Shown here in pieces: positions 33,801 to 45,770 of a DNA stretch of 64,000 nucleotides (position 1 is its first letter; every line of letters starts with the position of its first letter). A model generated the notes under the pieces. It worked only from the letters and a program-made list of their open reading frames with translations, was not told the origin of the DNA and ran no database searches. A program made the position numbers and the translations under genes. The DNA is from Hypomyces perniciosus (taxonomy: Eukaryota > Ascomycota > Sordariomycetes > Hypocreales > Hypocreaceae), in contig SPDT01000006.1 in NCBI GenBank assembly GCA_008477525.1, positions 1,081,501 through 1,145,500 of the forward strand, in the 5' to 3' direction.

Positions 33801-35331
33801 TACATATGGCTGGCTCTCTTGCATCAACAACCTCGATAAACTCCCGACAACACGGGAGTGTAATCTGGTCTGGGTGCATCCCTGGACGGTTTGATTCGAC
33901 AACGGCCCCGCCCACGACGTAACTCGTGCGTATACACATTGTCCACCGCTCCCTCCGATTCTCTCCAATCCGCGCCCTTTGCGGTTCCGAATGGCCTCGC
34001 GTGCAGGCAGGCCTTGGGGCCCTTCACCGCACCAGGAAAAGAAGGATGTGATGGCAATGGCGAGGTGAGACATTGGCCAGCCGATATCGCGGAAGCCACG
34101 CTGTCGTTACCCGTCTTTGCTACCAGGCAATAAACCGCGTTATTCGTAATAGCGCATCGACCCGCCGAGCCCATTCATTCATCGTCAAGGGCAAAAAAAA
34201 TTCAAGTCTCAACACCAACACCAAAAAAGAGGTGGCAGGTGCAGGCTTTTGATTATTTGATTATACAGAACGAAAGAAAAAAGTAAGAATCAGTCACCAG
34301 ACTACAGGGGGCATCAGGGAGGGGGTTTTATTCCCCTTTCAACGGTTGACACCCATCCTCAAAGTCGCCTCTCTTGCTAGGTGGGAAAACAACAAAAACG
34401 AAAGACGATGTGGGTTTCCCGAGAATCTGTCCAACGGGCGGCGGGTGACGTAGAAAAAAGTTGTGTCTGGCCCGCTATTGCGTCGGTGGCGCACCATTGG
34501 AGATCCTGGCCGAATCCGTATTGGGGAAGTGGGCATAACTGAGACACGTGTCGTCCCTTTGCCGACTAATGCAATGCACAGTACGAAGTACCTAATGATT
34601 TGACGAAAAGCCGCAGCAGACTGTGTTGGAGTCAATCAATCGATCCATTCCTCGGCTGCCAGAACAACGGCCGCGGATGCACGAATCTGGATCTGCCGGA
34701 GGTTTTAGGAGACTAGGAGGCTCGCAGCTTGAACGCCTTGGTTGGGTATCAGGCTGTATGAACCCCAACCCTGGGCCCTAATGTCGTCGATAGTCTTGCT
34801 TCACTCCACCGGCCTTGACATAAGCGTACCTAGGTACTCCGTACTCCGTAAACATGGCCTGATCGACTGATCTGGTAGGATTAACCATCGTGAGCCAGGA
34901 ACAGGCCTAGTTTTAAAATGAACGTTTTGTTCTCCACTTGGTTTGAGATGACATCCGTGTCCGTGTCCGTGTCCGTGTAGTCGGTACCTGCTCTTCCGCG
35001 ATCCGAGGAGATATGTTTCTTGGCGCTCACGTCCTTTCAAAAGTTTAATGAGACGGTGGATAGGTGGTCTAGCGTAGAAATGATAGTAGTAGTAGTAGTA
35101 GATCTGATAACTAATAGTACAAAAGTATATCTTGTGACTATTGCACCATGACGCGGGACCAGCTTCAATACTTCAGAGGGGTGAGACGACAGAACAATAT
35201 CCACCACGAAATCCAATCATCATTTCGAGGCGTGTAAATAAACAAAAGAGATTTTGACTAATGGAACATACCTAACCAACCAGACGCATACATAGCTCAA
35301 GAAGGCCAAGAGAGGAGATAATATCGGCTTC
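30884..35331. other. Gene-free region upstream of the kinase and downstream of cytochrome b561
   Basis: Open frames are short or uncorroborated. The first kilobase is likely the long promoter and leader of the kinase. Short microsatellites occur: CTA repeats at 32213-32245 running into two TACTCCGTA copies (to 32257), a GTCCGT repeat at about 34957-34978 and AGT at about 35084-35100. Dispersed GTAC-type motifs lie at 31395, 31893, 32242, 33280, 34581 and 34834. Confidence 0.5.
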
Positions 35332-36155
35332 TCAAAGCGACACGCTCCGTTGGGGAAAGCCAAGCTTCTGCTTCTGAATCCGCGGGAACACACCAGCGAC
35401 AATCAACGAGGAAAGCAAAAGCGTAGCCCACAGCTTCAGCTTCAAAACATTCTCGTTGTACGGCGTCTGCGTCGCGCTGTTAATCGTGGCCAGGAGGAGC
35501 ACAAGCGTGAAGTAGCCACTGAACCGGTGGTACTTCCAGATCGCCTTGGCCCTGGCCTCGCCTCCGTACAGCTTCGGCATAGCCCACATGGTGAAGCCGA
35601 CAAAGTACTGGATCAAAAGCACGGCGGAGGTGATGACACCGAGATATCCGTGGACGGAGTGGAAGTGCGGGTTATGGCCTTTTTCTTTGTTGTATTCGAT
35701 GATGGTTACGCCGGCCACGAGAGAGAGAAAGGCGATGAGATTGAGGAATCCGTGGACGCGCTGCCCAATACGTTTTTGGTCTGCAGTGTGGGTAGGCTGA
35801 AGGAAGAGGATGGATTGCACTAGGATTAACACGGCGAGGGATTGTGCTAGGGGATGGCCGGAAAAGAGAATGAGAGGCTTGGTGAAGACGCTGGCCCAGA
35901 TGAGGATGAAGAGAAGACCGATTCCCAGCTGCCCAATAATGCCAGTGCCTGCAAATCGAAGCATCAGTTTGGACTGTATGAGAGAGGCGGAGGAGTCGGA
36001 AACGTACCCAGGACGAGATTGTGCAAGTATGATTCGCCTTCAACTTGGGCAACGTCTCCAGGACGGCCAAGCAAAGGCTCGGTCTCGCGGTCGTTGGTCC
36101 CAGAGGTCTCCTGGCTCACAGGAAACCGCTCAGGGATTCCCGTAGAAGTCGCCAT
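35332..36155 (-). CDS. Cytochrome b561-domain membrane protein
   Basis: Exons 36155-36008 and 35948-35332 encode 254 residues; the 59-base intron runs GTACGT to TTTGCAG. Six membrane helices are visible, starting GIIGQLGIGLLFILIWASVF. Histidines sit where the family places haem ligands: FSGHPLAQ (helix 2), RVHGFLNL (helix 3), HSVHGYLG (helix 4) and KYHRFSGY (helix 5). Cytochrome b561 proteins carry electrons across membranes, classically from ascorbate to ferric iron or monodehydroascorbate; fungal donors are less clear. The N-terminal 45 residues are hydrophilic and contain DRETEPLLG, an acidic di-leucine-like sorting signal that suggests vacuole or endosome, which is inference. It is transcribed away from the allantoicase gene across a 1.47 kb gap. 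Confidence 0.9.
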
Positions 36156-37251
36156 TTTTCAGTAGGCCACAAGCTGACGACGAATGCCGAGCCGATTCCG
36201 AGCTTGTCTATCGAAAGCTGTCTGAGTGAATAGAGCCTGTCGGTGCAACAGAACAGTCCTAGTGCCCTAATACAAGGTATATTACTCTTCCAAAACTGAA
36301 TTGAGTGTGTTTGGAAGGTGTAGAAGGGTTGGGAAGAAATCAGGATGATGATGAGATGGTGATGCAGACGTGAATATCTCAGCACGTCATTGCCGCCAAC
36401 GAGGCTGTTTCCAGTCTAGACCAGGCAATCGAACGGGCTGGCGCGCAGTGGAGAGAGACATGGCTCATGGCTATTGACTCCACCCAATCAGCGTTGATGC
36501 TTAGCAACCAGCAGTGGGGACTGTCCTCTTATCGCGGGGGGATGCATGCAATATCACCATCGAGCCTGAACATCACGTCAAGAAGTGCTCCGTGGCTGTG
36601 AGACAGGCTGTTTCATGTTATGAGGCGAACTTGCGGACATGCTCAGAAGTGCTTCCTCGTCCAAACAAACAGCACATTTCTAAGCATCTACAAGGATCCG
36701 CAGATATGCTCCGTCTTCCAAGTTCAGGGCTTTCAAAACGCCATTCGAATTCGGTCAGCTCTCGGTGTTGCGGGTCTATCCGGCTTCTGTCGCTTGTCTT
36801 CCCCCGCAACAAGCTAACAGATAAATGGCAACGAACCACAGTTCCCCCATCGGGATTTAACGCCTGCATAAACTGTTGGTGGAATCACGACTGCCTCAGT
36901 CAGCTGGCCATTTGCCACCACAACGGTTCGGACTTTTAAACAAAGTTACATGTACTCGGCAGGTTGACTAAGCCGGCCTGACTGGCCCAGCCTGACTGAC
37001 CGTAAGGCTTGGATGTCACTCGGACCAACTAGTCAACCCGCCGAGTATTACTACCCGGGAAGGCTAGCTGGCCGGGCTTATATGATAATTGTTCGTTATT
37101 TCTAGTATTATGTAAGGCTCTGGCTTTAGACATGTAATAGTAGAAGAATTATGGACGATGCTGATACGTTATCGGGAACCAGACTGAATGCGAGCCCTCC
37201 CCACAATCCGGAGTGGGGTAGCCAAGGCGCTGTCCTCCGAGCCCAAGTTGC
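36156..37251. other. Divergent promoter region
   Basis: Shared upstream DNA of the cytochrome b561 gene (-) and the allantoicase gene (+). A frame at 36514-36939 is open but without domain signal and I do not call it a gene. Repeated GGCCTGACTGGCC-like words occur at 36970-37070. Confidence 0.45.
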
Positions 37252-37528
37252 CTATCTACTATCTCGTGTTTTACAGACTGCAAGGTTGGGAGATATCAGT
37301 AGCAATAGTATATCGCAGAAACAGACTAAATTTATCTCCAGATCTTCAGATTCCAAATTAGAAATACTATTCCCTAATACTACACGCAATCGTCTCCGGG
37401 TCAGTTACGACGGCCCGGGTTGGCGCCGGCGCCGAGGACCGGCGTCGGAACCTGCCGATATCCACTCCAGCAACCCAGACAGATAAGAGAGCGGGCGTCC
37501 GCACCAATGTGTGGTTTGTAGTCTATCA
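37252..37528. promoter_or_regulatory. Cluster of GATA-factor sites upstream of allantoicase
   Basis: Five HGATAR matches lie 95-372 bases before the ATG: CTATCT at 37252-37257 and 37259-37264 (AGATAG on the minus strand), TTATCT at 37332-37337, AGATAA at 37481-37486 and CTATCA at 37523-37528 (TGATAG reverse). Purine-catabolic genes in Neurospora and Aspergillus are activated by the GATA factors NIT2/AreA through clustered sites of this kind. Binding here is inferred from sequence and context. Confidence 0.5.
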
Positions 37529-37623
37529 AACTGTAAATATCTTCATCAAACATTGACTGCTTCAATAAAAAATCATCTCCATATTGTCTACAAAGACGAT
37601 CATCATCTAAAGTACTAATCAAA

Positions 37624-38755
37624 ATGGCATCGTTTGCTGATGAGGTCGAGTACAAGCTCGACAATGTCAAGGCAACCTCATTGGGGCCCAACGAGATCGA
37701 CAAGACATTTCGCTCAACATGCATAGGTAGGACCCCAGTGTCCAGGAAATTATGTGCAACTGACTTAATTGAGTGGAATAGACCTTGTTTCAGCAACACT
37801 GGGTGGCAAGATTCTTGCTTTCTCTGATGAGTGGTTTGCCGAAGCGGCCAACCTCCTGACGCCAACTGCCCCAATCAGCCAGCCCGGCAAAATGGTCTAC
37901 AGCGGCGCCTGGTATGACGGGTGGGAGACAAGACGCCATAACACGGAGGAGTTCGACTGGGTTGTTATCCGTGTCGGAGTTGCGTCTGGTACTGTGGAGG
38001 GAGTCGAGGTCGACACAGCCTTCTTCAACGGCAACAATGCCCCCGCCATCTCAGTCGAGGGCTGCTTCAGCAGCGACGACAACGAGGTTATCTCGTGGAA
38101 AGGCGGGCGAGGTAAATGGGAGACAATTCTTGGAATTCAAGAATGTGGGCCGTCTCAGCGCTTTGGTTGGAAACTCGATGTGCCTTCTACGAAGCAGTAT
38201 ACTCATGTAAGACTCAACATGTACCCTGATGGAGGCATTGCGAGATTCCGATTGTTTGGACACGCCGTGCCAGTGTTTCCGGAGGACAAGGACGCTCTTT
38301 TCGATCTTGCAGCTGCTCAGAATGGTGGCGTTGCTGTTTCATGCAGCGACCAGCACTTTGGCACCAAGGACAACCTCTTGCTGCCGGGACGTGGAAAGGA
38401 CATGGGCGACGGCTGGGAGACGAAGCGATCACGCGGTAAAGACCATATTGACTGGACCATCATCAAGCTCGGAGCACCTGGATACATCCAGGAGTTCGTC
38501 GTGGATACTGCCCACTTCCGAGGCAACTTCCCTCAAAAGGTGGCGATCCAGGGTATTTCGTGGCAGGGAGATGGCCAGCCAGACGCACAGGCTGAGGGAT
38601 GGCAAGAGGCTGTGTCTCCTAGTAAGACCGGACCTGATGCAGAGCATACCTTTGCTTCTTCGATCAAGGAAGCAGCCCTCACTCATGTGAAGCTCATCAT
38701 GATTCCCGATGGAGGAGTGAAGAGATTGCGGGCAATCGGAAAGCGATTGGCATAG
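37624..38755 (+). CDS. alc: Allantoicase
   Basis: Exons 37624-37726 and 37782-38755 encode 358 residues; the intron begins GTAGGA and ends GGAATAG, and the junction restores a Cys-Ile-Asp-Leu sequence leading into VSATLGGKILAFSDEWFA. Allantoicase hydrolyses allantoate to ureidoglycolate and urea in purine breakdown, letting the fungus use urate as nitrogen source. The protein is a tandem of two related jelly-roll domains, as in the family: the first has GAWYDGWETRRHN and VVIRVGVASGTVEGVEVDTA, the second DMGDGWETKRSRGKDHIDW and EFVVDTAHFRGNFP. Each half ends with a HVRLNMYPDGGIARFRLFG-type strand (second copy HVKLIMIPDGGVKRLRAIG). Length is normal and nothing is missing. Confidence 0.97.
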
Positions 38756-39258
38756 ATATGTGGGGGATGCGCGTCACAGATGTCCACATGAAAACTGAGC
38801 ACACCTCGTATGCCATTCCGTCAAAATGTGATACCAGAACATAAAATAAGATAAATCCAATAGAAAGGGCTAAAATCAAAAACAAATATCTAAACGACAT
38901 TAAACTTCAGGAGAGAATCGATAGACAAAATTATTATTAGCCAAGCGTTGTTGGGAGATTTTGTTCATACCAAGGGCGAGCACGGACCAGCAACGACAGA
39001 CCAAGGTACTAGTAGTCGTACCTGATGACGAAGGTGCTGCCAAATACGTGTAGTGTCCTGTCCAGGGCTCTCCATCATAGCCAGAGACATCACACGACAA
39101 CAGCCTTGAGCGCGCCCTGCTTAGAAAGCCTCGACAAAGAGACCTCGATGTGAATTCGATCTACGCGCACACCATCTTCCAGCGAAACGTCAGCTCTGCA
39201 TCGCTATACGGCCGACCTTCCATGAGCCAGGGAGACTGGCTCTGCCCCTCCTCCCACC

Positions 39259-41903
39259 ATGGATCTGGGGGACTCCAGCAGCGACAATGGCGAACAGAAG
39301 CCACGCGCCATTCCAGCAGATCTCCCCACGTCCCTAGATGACCGCAGGCATGCACCGACCGAGTATACCGTTACAGAGACCGAGATGTATGATGGCTGGC
39401 AAGGTGAGTGCTGAGCGACAGGTGGTAGACTACCGAGGTTGAGAACGTGTTCTCTGACATAAACTCAAGGCCAGTCCCAATTTCTCTCCACGCCAGCACT
39501 AGCGAAGCCGTTGAACTTTGAAAACCTGTCCTTGAACGATACAAACTACGATGGGTTTGTGGCGAGCGGACCGAAAGATAGCGACACGAGGCTGATGGAG
39601 ATGCTGGCTGCTCAAGCGGCCCACCGGACCGAGTCGGGTTTGGAGGACGAGGAGGCGATCGCGAACAACGAGAAGATGCCCGAGTCAGAAAAGAAGGACG
39701 TTTTGCAAAAGGTTCTAACCATGGCTGCGAGCAATGGCGATATGGAGAGGGTGAAGAAGTTGCTTGGTGGCAATTCCAGGTCATTTGTGGACGTTAACCT
39801 CCCCGACGAAGATGGGACGCCACCCTTGATATATGCGAGCTGCTTTGTCTGTCCGCCTTGCAATATCTCTCTGGGGAATATATGCTGACCGTACGCCAGG
39901 GCCATGAGAGCGTCGTGCAAGCTCTGATCGAGACTGGCGCCGATGTCAACCAACAGGATCGGAACCAATGGACGCCGCTCATGTGGGCAATGACGAATCG
40001 ACACAAAGGGATTGCGAAGCTTCTGCTTGACAATGGAGCATCTTCGGAGCAGAAGACGTCATCTGGGCGAACTGCCTTCGATTTTGTTCCTCCAGACAGC
40101 GACATGTCGTTCTATCTACACGACAATGGCTACAATATCGGAACTGCTGGGGTCATGGACGATTTTTATAACCCTGGTTTCTCCCAGGATCGGTTCGAGG
40201 AAGAGATGGCCGAGAACGAAATGCGGAGGCGGTTGATGATGGAGAGCGCTCGGGATCTGGAGGTTGACTTGGGCAATGTCGGAATGGATGATCAGCCAGA
40301 GGTGCGTGCGGATATCCACATTCATTCAAGAGATTAAAGTGAAGAACAACATCTGACATTGAAACAGCCTGTCGATGAATTCGAGGAGGAGCAGCAGGAA
40401 TTCGATTGGAGCCGCTGCCTCCATGACCAAATGTTCGTCTTCCAGGAACACGAACTGGATCGCATATTGGACATCATCATCACCAGGATGACACCGCAGA
40501 GGTCACCGTCGCAGAAGCCGGTGCCAGCCAACATGATCTTTCTCAGCGCAAGGTACGCGCACTACCACTCTAGCCCGGATTTATTAGGAAGGCTCCTCGT
40601 CTCCGCCATGGACCGAATCAATGATGTGGTCGAAAGGTGTCAGTGGGACATGACGATACTAGCATTCTGGATTTCTAACGCGACATTACTCTTACACTAC
40701 CTCAAGAAGGATTCCGGGTTGGTGGAGGCGACGACCGAGTTCCAGGCGCAGCTCGCTGAGCTGATCAATGAAATATTTATCTTGATTGTCCGTGACGCCG
40801 AGAGACGACTGGACAAGGTTTTGGATGTCGCCATGTTGGACCACGAAACAATTCCTGGTTTCGAGGATATCACGTTCCAGAATGAGTGGAAGCTTTTTAA
40901 GAGGAAGACAACAGTTAAGGAAGAGCCACTGGAAAAACGCTTCCGCCCACCGTCGCCAAAGCAGCGGGCGAAACCCGCGCCGCGGAACGTTACGTCGTTG
41001 CTGTCGTCGACGCTTTTCGTCCTGGACTTGTACGACATTCACTCGGTAATCACGGCGCAAATCGTCTCACAGCTGCTGTATTGGATCGGGGCCGAGCTCT
41101 TCAACAGGATCATGTCTAACAGAAAGTACCTCGCCAGGACGAAGGCAATGCAGATCCGCATGAATGTCTCGATCTTGGAGGATTGGGCGCGGACAAACAA
41201 CAGGCAGCCAGAGCACTACGAAGGAGGCGAGATGCATTCTTCGGGGGAGACGACAACGGATGCAGCCAGGCGGCATCTGGCCCCTGTCATCCAGCTCTTA
41301 CAATGGCTCCAATGCTTCTCATCCTTGGATGCAGATGATCTGGAGGCCCTTGTCGGCACGCTTCAGCAGCTGAAACGGTTAATCCCCCAGCAATTAATCC
41401 ATGCGGCCACGCACTACAGGCCAGAAGTCGGCGAGAAGGGCTTGCCAAAAAGCGCCATGAAGTATCTGATTGCCATCCAGAGGGAGGCCGCGCTCAAACG
41501 CGATCGGCGTCGAAGTCGGGCAGCTTCACCGCTCCCGAATACGGCACCAGACAGCGCCCCATCGACTCCGGTAAAGAACAGATCGTCAAACGGGAACGGG
41601 CTCCAGACTCCGGGGAGTATTCAGATAAGTACGCCCAGCGCAAAGGGTGACGACTCTGATGATGATTATGATGGCGCGCCCGAAAATTTGCTATTGGATC
41701 CCGCGTTTATGCTGCCGTTTTCTCTGCCGTCAGTGACAGACATGTTGGTATCATACGGTGCTGGGTTTGGCGGTGTCAATCGGGAGCGGGAGCGCAAGTA
41801 TATCCCGACAGTCCCGCCAGAGTTTCTGGAGAAATTGGAGGTCAGCGGGACACGGAATGCGCCAATGTTTGAGGAGAAGGATTGGGAAAATGAAGAGGTA
41901 TGA
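39259..41903 (+). CDS. Ankyrin-repeat and DIL (dilute) domain protein
   Basis: Exons 39259-39403, 39470-39846, 39900-40301 and 40368-41903 encode 819 residues with phase kept throughout. Introns have donors GTGAGT, GTCTGT and GTGCGT; the first ends in CAAG and the second has CTGAC before its acceptor. Ankyrin repeats occupy about residues 125-240 (GHESVVQALIETGADVNQQD and ...WTPLMWAMTNRHKGIAKLLL). The exon 4 part carries a helical DIL domain, clearest at about 370-435 (HSSPDLLGRLLVSAMDRIND) and 540-650 (LLYWIGAELFNRIMSNRKYL). DIL domains are known from the cargo-binding tails of class V myosins and from afadin; the ankyrin-DIL combination without a motor is widespread in fungi but poorly characterised. 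A role in cargo or polarity binding is inference. It starts about 500 bases after allantoicase. Confidence 0.92.
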
Positions 41904-44900
41904 GGCGGGCATGCAAGGGATCTCTGCATATGCAGGGTGCTGCCCTACCCTGGAGAGAGACGAGATGGGGAGGGGGACAGCGGTACTCTGTACTTTTTTG
42001 AATGCTGGACCCTAGGTGAATCTTCCGATGGAAGGCTGTACATAGAAGCAAAAGCTCCAATGGTCTTTGATCGTCAAGGTCCGTGACCGAGCGGCATGAT
42101 CTGGTGATGGGGTGATTGGAATGCTCACCGACCAGTAGCTGAGAGACGGCCTGGAAAAAATTTCCTCAGCACTTGCGATTATTAGACATGATGCAACAAC
42201 CAGGGGCAGTAGGAGTCTCTACACACAGCATTGCGACTCATCTTCCTTGTTGATGTAATGGAGGGTGGCATGGGTGGAAGAAATTCCCATCTACTCCATA
42301 CACTTGCCAAACATTGGGCCGACACCGTTGGCGAGACTACTACGAAGTACTTAGTATATAAAATAATAGCGTTGGGTTGGTTGAGTTATGTTGAGAAGAT
42401 TCAAATCAGGTGTAACTCAGACCTGAAGAAGCGATTGTAGCTACGACCATGGTTTCTGAACTTTTGCCTCCATCACCAGAGCTGGATCTGGTGGTGACAT
42501 ACCCTAAGGTAGGTAAGGATGGATATTCACCGCTTACTGGCCAGAACTAAGAATAGGTTACTCCGTAGTTTTCTCGTTTCCATCAATCACAGGAAGAAGA
42601 AACAGCTTATTCTCATGCATACGGAAAATACCTCTCAAAGATACGAAGTAGAGGGAAAGGGAAAAAAAAAAATTAACCGGGGGAGTGGTTTGTTACCTTA
42701 GTCTCTGACGTGGTTTTTCGTTCGTGTAAGTACGAGCAGTGCTACTTCGTACCTGGAGATGTGGGGCCATGGTGATGAGCTGGCGTGCAAACTCCAGCCA
42801 CGTCAAAGGGCTTGCAGGTTGAGTACGAGTAAGCGGGGAAACCCCTGACAATCCGACGTTCTTTTTTTTTTTTCGGGGTGGTGGTGTGCCATGGTTCTGG
42901 GATTCATCCCCCCTTGGGGGGCTGATGGAGGAGGGGCCAACATGGACTCTGTGCTGTGTGCTCGTTTGAGGTATGTAAGTGAGGGGGAAAAAAAGGTGGT
43001 GGTGGTGGTGATGATGATGAATGGCTGGATTGGAGAGACCGTAGCGAGCGTTCGCTCTTTTGTTGCTTCTTTTTTTTGGGAAATTTTTTTAACTTTTTGA
43101 GTTCGTATAGGATTTGCTTTTAGCGGGAGAATTACCGGTTTCGATTGATTGATTTAGTGGCGGGCTGAGGTTGATGAGGTTGATGGAGATCTTGTCTAGT
43201 AATAGTAATAATAGTAGTTGTATCAAAGCGCTCTCGCGGTCTCATGTTCATTGGTTTCACGGACCTGGGGAGGCGCACATTCTACACGAAAATAAGAGTA
43301 ACACATCTATCTCTGACCGTTGACACGCAGCAAACAAACGAGCGGGGAAGAGATTCAGATCCAGTAGAAAAGGCTCAATTGATGAGAGAGCTCGGGAGAT
43401 GCGTGCCTGGTGGCCGGTAGTACGGCCAAATAGACGATGATAGGGCGAGCGGCGCACAAACTCCCTACGCAGACGGAGATTGCGTGCAGCAAATGGTTGG
43501 ACATGAGCGTCTGCCGCTGAGCTGCGCGAACGTATGTATCATTGCCTGCTCGTTGTGAGGCTGCGGCTGCATCCTCTTTACATACTCGTACATACTTGAT
43601 GCGTGCCAATTCGATCAGCTCATGAAATGAATTGGCGTGTGGCGTAAAGTGTAAAAGATGGCGACGGGTACCTTGCATTGGAGGAATATGGGATGGCCCA
43701 GCCCGCGCGGCGCGGCGCTCATCATGATCCCCTTGTAGTTTTCTAGCTGTTTATTACTTTTTGCCTACCAAGTACTGGGCAAGTCCATGCCGTGCTGAAT
43801 GGATTTGCTTATTGTGAAGATGTGTATGTGTACCTTGCATGTTCCTGGATGAATCCAATATCACAATGCATAAGTCACATTGGATCTCATGCATGATGAT
43901 TAAACGGGAATTAAAAAAGCACACACTCGTGCATCTAGCACATTGAATCTGGCGTTTTGTGTGTGATAGCAGTCCATCCCACATGGCCGCGTATCATCCA
44001 ATGTCATCCCATCGCCCAGGCTTGCTTTCCAGGATCGATACGGAGTACCAAGTATTCGTATGTTCTCCTTGTTCTCCTTATCCCCCCTATCCCGTATCCC
44101 CCAGCCTTTCCCTCCCCCCACGCTGATAGAGAGCTGGCATGACGACTTGCATACTCGTACGCTGTTCCCGGACCCGCCAGGTGGTCGGTCAGTTGACCCT
44201 TTGATGGCCCGTGCCGATATCCTATTTTCGTCCCTCCTCCGTATTCATGGAGATGCTAGCTATCCATACGACTCTTTGACTCGTCGTCGTGCATCGTGAG
44301 TGGTGCCCGAACTGGAGGGATTGATAGCGAGTGATTGGGGGAGAATTGGTTTTGGCGGTGTTGATGTGGCGGCGCCTCATGGGTGGGTAAGTGGGTGCAT
44401 CTTGTGCAAGATGTCATCTTGGGTCTAAAAATGGGGCCTGGCTGGCCTGGCTCGCTGACCAGCTCCAGGTCATCTTCCCCGATCCTGGGATTTTCGGGGC
44501 CCGATCAATGGGCTCCACGGAGGTAGATTGGTTTTTGTTTTTCTTTGTTTTCTTTCGGGGGCGCAGAGAGAGAGGGCTTGAGGGCCGTTACCGCTCTGCC
44601 GTGAGGCCCTGTAGCCCTCCCAGGCTCCCCTGTAGGCAGCCCCATTTAGCGAGCCCGCTAGTCACCCTTAGGGCCCTTTGTCATGGTTCCAAGTTCCCCT
44701 ATTGGGGAATGGCGACTGGCCTTCCGGCGCCGTCTCCTGCAAGGCCTCGCTCGGCACTTTTATTTTTATTTTTTGTATTTTTATTTTTTTCCCTGGCTTT
44801 ATCGTGGGTGTCGGATGCAAAAATGGAGTGATGTGATGCGTGATCGGATAGGTTGGGATGCCGGGGGCCTGCGAACAGCAAATTGGGCTGTCTCAATCAA

Positions 44901-45770
44901 TGCTCGCCGTTTTCCCGGCCACGCCCCCCCCCCCAAAATATTCGTATGGGGATGCACGTCGTGTCGTGTCAACCACTCGGCGTGTGCCCTGGGGCCCATA
45001 TGATAAAAGAAGCTCTCAGCCCACCCCCATCCATAGGCCGCTCTTCTGATACCCACGAGTATATGAACGAGTTTACGAACGATTGATGACTTATTATACC
45101 CACGTTTTCTCCCTCATTGTCCTCATCCCTCCCCCCGGATTTTAATATATACCGCCGCCCTGTCTCTCCCCCAGGTTTTACTCGTCTCAATCTCTCCTGT
45201 GCACGTTGTTGTTTGCACGGACGTATACATATACATATAGGTACTACTACTATACCTACATACTACGGAGCACAGCGTACGAGTATTACGGATATTAGCG
45301 AGACAGCACTTACACCGACGCCTACGTACGTTCGGACTCCAACGACAGATAGCATCGCTGCATCCTGCCTACCTGCGTTTAGACGTACGGAGTACGCGAC
45401 GACACTGCGGATTTCCTTTTGTTCTGTTCCGTTTACGACAGCTACGACTGAACGACTTTGAGGCCCGTGTCAAACACAGTTGCGGCCTTTTTTAATTTTC
45501 TTGATAAGTGTTGGGCTGGTTTATCTCGCCTGGACTTCGCCTCGATTACTTTTCCTCATTATACGAGGGGAAGGCTCGAAGCATATATCACGCCTACGTC
45601 CCTGCCTGTCTCACTCAGACAGCAGATCTACCTTTAAGCTGGCGCGCTTTCGCTTCAGAAAGTTTCTCCAACGCTTGGTTCGGGGTCTTCGCTCCGACGA
45701 TTGCTTCAAGGCCTCGTGCTGCCGCAGTTCGAGCAACTCATCATCAGCATCGTCAGAATCCGTCAGCACC
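41904..45770. other. Gene-free region and TBC gene leader
   Basis: About 3.9 kb without a supportable gene. Homopolymers (T11 near 42860, A9 near 42665), TGGTGGTGG/GATGATGATG microsatellite at 42996-43022, and TTATTTTTATTTTT near 44757-44790 are present. The frame of the next gene is open back to about 45480 with no ATG and T-rich codons, probably leader or intron sequence. Confidence 0.5.

Noticed and set aside
33477..34073. 198-codon minus frame
   Set aside because: Mixed composition, no domain, no splice or start context, and overlapping plus-strand frames of similar quality.
34957..35100. Possible CRISPR-like or satellite array from short repeats
   Set aside because: They are simple microsatellites without unique spacers, and the DNA is eukaryotic.
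45480..45770. N-terminal extension of the TBC protein starting with a hydrophobic segment
   Set aside because: The only possible start is a TTG; there is no ATG, and the codons are T-rich like leader DNA.
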